Of a stretch of 7,496 bases of DNA, positions 6,201 through 7,496 are shown one piece after another (within the stretch, counting starts at the first letter, position 1; each line of letters begins with the position of its first letter). Below the pieces are notes generated by a model that was not told where the DNA came from, did not search any database, and worked only from the letters and a program-made list of their open reading frames with translations. Source of the DNA: Lachnospiraceae bacterium (lineage in GTDB: Bacteria > Bacillota_A > Clostridia > Lachnospirales > Lachnospiraceae). The stretch lies in NCBI GenBank assembly GCA_024690425.1, contig JAILCT010000088.1, positions 1-7,496 of the forward strand, in the 5' to 3' direction. The position numbers and the translations under genes are program-made.

Positions 6201-6228
6201 TAAAGAAATGTGTTAAACTGACCGATGT
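6201..6228 (+). promoter_or_regulatory. Possible sigma-28 (SigD/FliA)-type promoter for the small secreted protein
   Basis: TAAA (6201-6204) is followed, after 16 nt, by ACCGATGT (6221-6228), close to the known SigD consensus TAAA-N14-16-GCCGATAT with six of eight -10 bases matching. This would give a leader of roughly 75 nt. A competing vegetative reading exists slightly downstream: ATGACA (6235-6240), 16 nt, TATTAC (6257-6262). The choice between them cannot be settled from sequence alone. Confidence 0.4.
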
Positions 6229-6234
6229 ATATCT

Positions 6235-6262
6235 ATGACAGTATTTTTATGCTCATTATTAC
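6235..6262 (+). promoter_or_regulatory. Alternative sigma-A-type promoter for the small secreted protein
   Basis: ATGACA (five of six to TTGACA) and TATTAC (four of six to TATAAT) are separated by 16 nt. The leader would be about 42 nt. It is listed as an alternative or additional start to the SigD-like signal at 6201-6228; in AT-rich DNA such matches arise by chance fairly often. Confidence 0.3.
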
Positions 6263-6310
6263 TTTGTTATGTAAATCTAATGTTTATCCATCCAAGGAGG
6301 GGAATAAATC

Positions 6311-6856
6311 ATGAAGAAATTCATTACAGCAACATTTCTGATCGCTGCCTGCCTGATCTTTATACCTGCGCAGGAAGCGAAGGCAGCATATAATGTACTG
6401 GAGGCAGGTGCGCAGGCACAGCTTCTGCGTTCCATGTATAATGTGCCTGCTGCCGAGGCTGACTTTAACAGCAAGTATAACGACTATGTCTATAAGACAC
6501 AGCACGGGGCATCACAGGCTGATATCATCGCCGCACAGACAGCAATGAATGCGGCAAGCGTCAAGCTTACCCAGCTCAATGCCCTCATTACCTACCAGAT
6601 GCAGCAGTCGGCCGCTTTCCCGGTTCCTGCGACTTATATGTCCACACTTATGAACGAGCCGATATATGCAGCGGTTTATGCGGACAAGTCCATTTATGCG
6701 ACTGCCCTTAACAATATGGCCATCAACAATTCAGCCAAGGTAAATCAGGGCGCCTACAATGCAGTGCTTGCAACAAACGGAGCATATGCAGTGGACATGG
6801 CCAATGTTACTGCATACCATGCCTTCTATAACGGCCAGGCACCATACCCATGGTAG
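6311..6856 (+). CDS. Small secreted Ala/Tyr-rich protein of unknown family
   Basis: This 181-residue protein has a clear Sec signal peptide, MKK followed by a hydrophobic core and IPAQEAKA, with a likely cut after A25. The mature protein is about 156 residues, has no cysteine, and carries about 15 tyrosines and very many alanines. The N-terminal two thirds look helical (including a segment around 68-98 rich in Ala, Gln and Asn that could be a coiled coil or bundle). The last part repeats short AY-containing motifs (GAYNAV, GAYAVD, TAYHAFYNG) and ends in PYPW. I do not recognise the family. A very strong site (AAGGAGGGG) lies about 8 nt before the ATG, which suggests high translation. There is no sortase motif or lipobox, so it is probably released or loosely wall-bound. 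It is divergent from the CHAP-like gene and followed by a CAP lipoprotein. Confidence 0.85.
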   Translation: MKKFITATFLIAACLIFIPAQEAKAAYNVLEAGAQAQLLRSMYNVPAAEADFNSKYNDYVYKTQHGASQADIIAAQTAMNAASVKLTQLNALITYQMQQSAAFPVPATYMSTLMNEPIYAAVYADKSIYATALNNMAINNSAKVNQGAYNAVLATNGAYAVDMANVTAYHAFYNGQAPYPW

Positions 6857-6891
6857 GTGTGAGTACTTAGCGAGGTGTGAGTACTTAGCGA
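6856..6891 (+). repeat. 18-bp perfect tandem duplication directly after a stop codon
   Basis: The unit GGTGTGAGTACTTAGCGA occurs twice without a gap (6856-6873 and 6874-6891) and is followed by GGT, the start of a third unit. The first base is the last base of the TAG stop of the small secreted protein. Two copies are too few for a CRISPR array and there is no spacer; slippage or a short dispersed element is more likely. Confidence 0.9.
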
Positions 6892-6911
6892 GGTCTTTTC
6901 GAGCTTAGTAC
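6881..6911 (+). other. Imperfect stem-loop downstream of the small secreted protein gene
   Basis: GTACTTAGC (6881-6889) can pair with GCTTAGTAC (6903-6911) with one T-T mismatch around a 13-nt loop. The first copy of the 18-bp repeat (6863-6871) offers an alternative left arm. No T-run follows, so it is not a classical intrinsic terminator; it may protect the 3' end of the mRNA or belong to a dispersed palindrome. Confidence 0.5.
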
Positions 6912-6919
6912 GAACCCGA

Positions 6920-6975
6920 TATTCGGACGCAGGACGAATATCCTCCTTATTCGGACGCAGGACGAATATCCTCCT
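6920..6975 (+). repeat. 28-bp perfect tandem duplication with internal inverted repeats
   Basis: A 28-bp unit (6920-6947 and 6948-6975) is repeated exactly and followed by TATT, the start of a third copy. The first copy with two flanking bases forms a perfect 8-bp hairpin GATATTCG/CGAATATC (6918-6925 with 6935-6942) around a 9-nt loop; the second forms a 6-bp one. A third hairpin can form across the junction (CGAATA 6935-6940 with TATTCG 6948-6953), excluding the other two. The junction loop contains CCTCCTT, identical to the anti-Shine-Dalgarno end of 16S rRNA. Confidence 0.9.
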
Positions 6976-7001
6976 TATTAAAAATAAAACCGGGGAATAA
7001 A

Positions 7002-7496
7002 ATGATCAGGGGAAAATCAACACGTTTCATTACAATATTATTATGTTCTGCTCTGATGCTGTCAGGCTGCAACAGAAATGCAGGAAATGCAGAAGATAAC
7101 GGACAGGAAACGGCGGACGCCTCAACGACAGCCGCTGCTGAACCCATGCCCGTTATTTCAGTGAGCGGCAATATCGGCAACAATCGTACTATCAACTTTG
7201 AACGTACCGAATACACGGGGCCTGAATATACAGAATCATCAAATACATTAAACTCTGGAACGACGCCGGCTACTGCAGATAAGGATGAGGAAGTCCCCCA
7301 GTATTTCGATGTTGAAGATCCGTATGACTACACTATGGGATATTGTGATGAGGCTATGGGAGATGCCCTTATCGCCGAGCTCAATGCCCAGAGGACCTTC
7401 TTCGATGTAGGTACGCTTACGACCAATGCCAGCCTTATCGTGGCAGCTGAAGTAAGGGCCAAGGAATACTCCCTGTATCCCGAATATAAAAAGAGG
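7002..7496 (+). CDS. CAP/SCP-domain lipoprotein, 3'-truncated by window edge
   Basis: The frame is open from ATG 7002 to the end of the window: 165 residues, N-terminal part only. Residues 1-23 are a lipoprotein signal with lipobox LSGC (C23), so the mature protein should be attached to the outer face of the membrane. Residues 24-115 are a low-complexity Thr/Ser/Glu/Asn linker. From about 117 the sequence ALIAELNAQRTFF, then TNASLIVAAEVRAKEY, matches the start of the CAP (cysteine-rich secretory/PR-1) domain, usually VNxxRxxxG...L...L..AA..RA.E. The metal- or substrate-binding His/Glu residues of that fold would lie beyond the window. The function of bacterial CAP proteins is mostly unknown. 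GGGG 6 nt upstream is a weak ribosome binding site. No convincing promoter was found in the 145 bp before it, so it may be cotranscribed with the small secreted protein. Confidence 0.82.
   Translation, partial: MIRGKSTRFITILLCSALMLSGCNRNAGNAEDNGQETADASTTAAAEPMPVISVSGNIGNNRTINFERTEYTGPEYTESSNTLNSGTTPATADKDEEVPQYFDVEDPYDYTMGYCDEAMGDALIAELNAQRTFFDVGTLTTNASLIVAAEVRAKEYSLYPEYKKR

Noticed and set aside
6277..6505. Minus-strand short open frames opposite the start of the small secreted protein
   Set aside because: No ribosome binding site and low-complexity antisense translation; the plus-strand gene has a signal peptide and strong Shine-Dalgarno.
6856..6975. CRISPR-like repeats
   Set aside because: Only two copies of each unit, directly adjacent with no spacers, and no cas genes.
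6947..7216. Minus-strand 89-codon open frame opposite the lipoprotein start
   Set aside because: The plus-strand frame has a lipobox and CAP-domain start; the antisense frame has no supporting signal.

Overview
The window looks like chromosomal DNA of a Gram-positive anaerobe of the Clostridia, most likely a Lachnospiraceae (Butyrivibrio/Roseburia-type) bacterium. This rests on the strong AAGGAG-type ribosome binding sites, the frequent ATA (Ile) and AGG (Arg) codons at moderate GC, the secreted CHAP-like and CAP proteins, and a clostridial-type Mrp gene order. The taxonomic call is inference; there is no rRNA gene in the window.

Region 1 (4262 down to 1, minus strand) is a polycistronic mrp/mnh operon for a multisubunit monovalent cation/proton antiporter. 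The order is mrpE, mrpF, mrpG, a DUF4040/MbhD-like small subunit, an MbhE+MnhB fusion (MrpB), mrpC, and mrpD running off the left edge. This order matches the membrane-arm module (MbhA to MbhH) of archaeal Mbh/Mbs complexes. The large MrpA found in Bacillus is not seen; its C-terminal pieces are separate genes or domains instead. A convincing sigma-A-type promoter lies upstream of mrpE. From mrpF to mrpD, genes overlap or are 1 nt apart. The only sizeable gap, between mrpE and mrpF, is almost filled by a 98-bp palindromic element with two perfect 32-bp inverted arms, each holding its own small hairpin. It resembles a REPIN or short non-autonomous repeat.

Region 2 (6088 down to 4313, minus strand) is a two-gene unit. 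The first gene encodes a secreted cell-wall-type protein with a signal peptide, a linker of about 105 residues without any Lys, Arg or His, a CHAP/NlpC-P60-like cysteine peptidase or amidase domain, and a C-terminal GBS Bsp-like domain. The second encodes a 130-residue soluble protein that I do not recognise. A TATAAT promoter lies upstream.

Region 3 (6201 to 7496, plus strand) is divergent from region 2. A possible sigma-28/SigD-type promoter precedes a strong ribosome binding site and a small secreted Ala/Tyr-rich protein of unknown family. Next comes a 145-bp intergenic stretch made largely of two tandem duplications (18 bp x2 and 28 bp x2) that can form hairpins, then the start of a lipoprotein with a C-terminal CAP/SCP domain cut by the window end. 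Regions 2 and 3 together look like a cell-envelope/exported-protein locus next to the ion-transport operon. No CRISPR array, tRNA, rRNA or transposase gene was seen.
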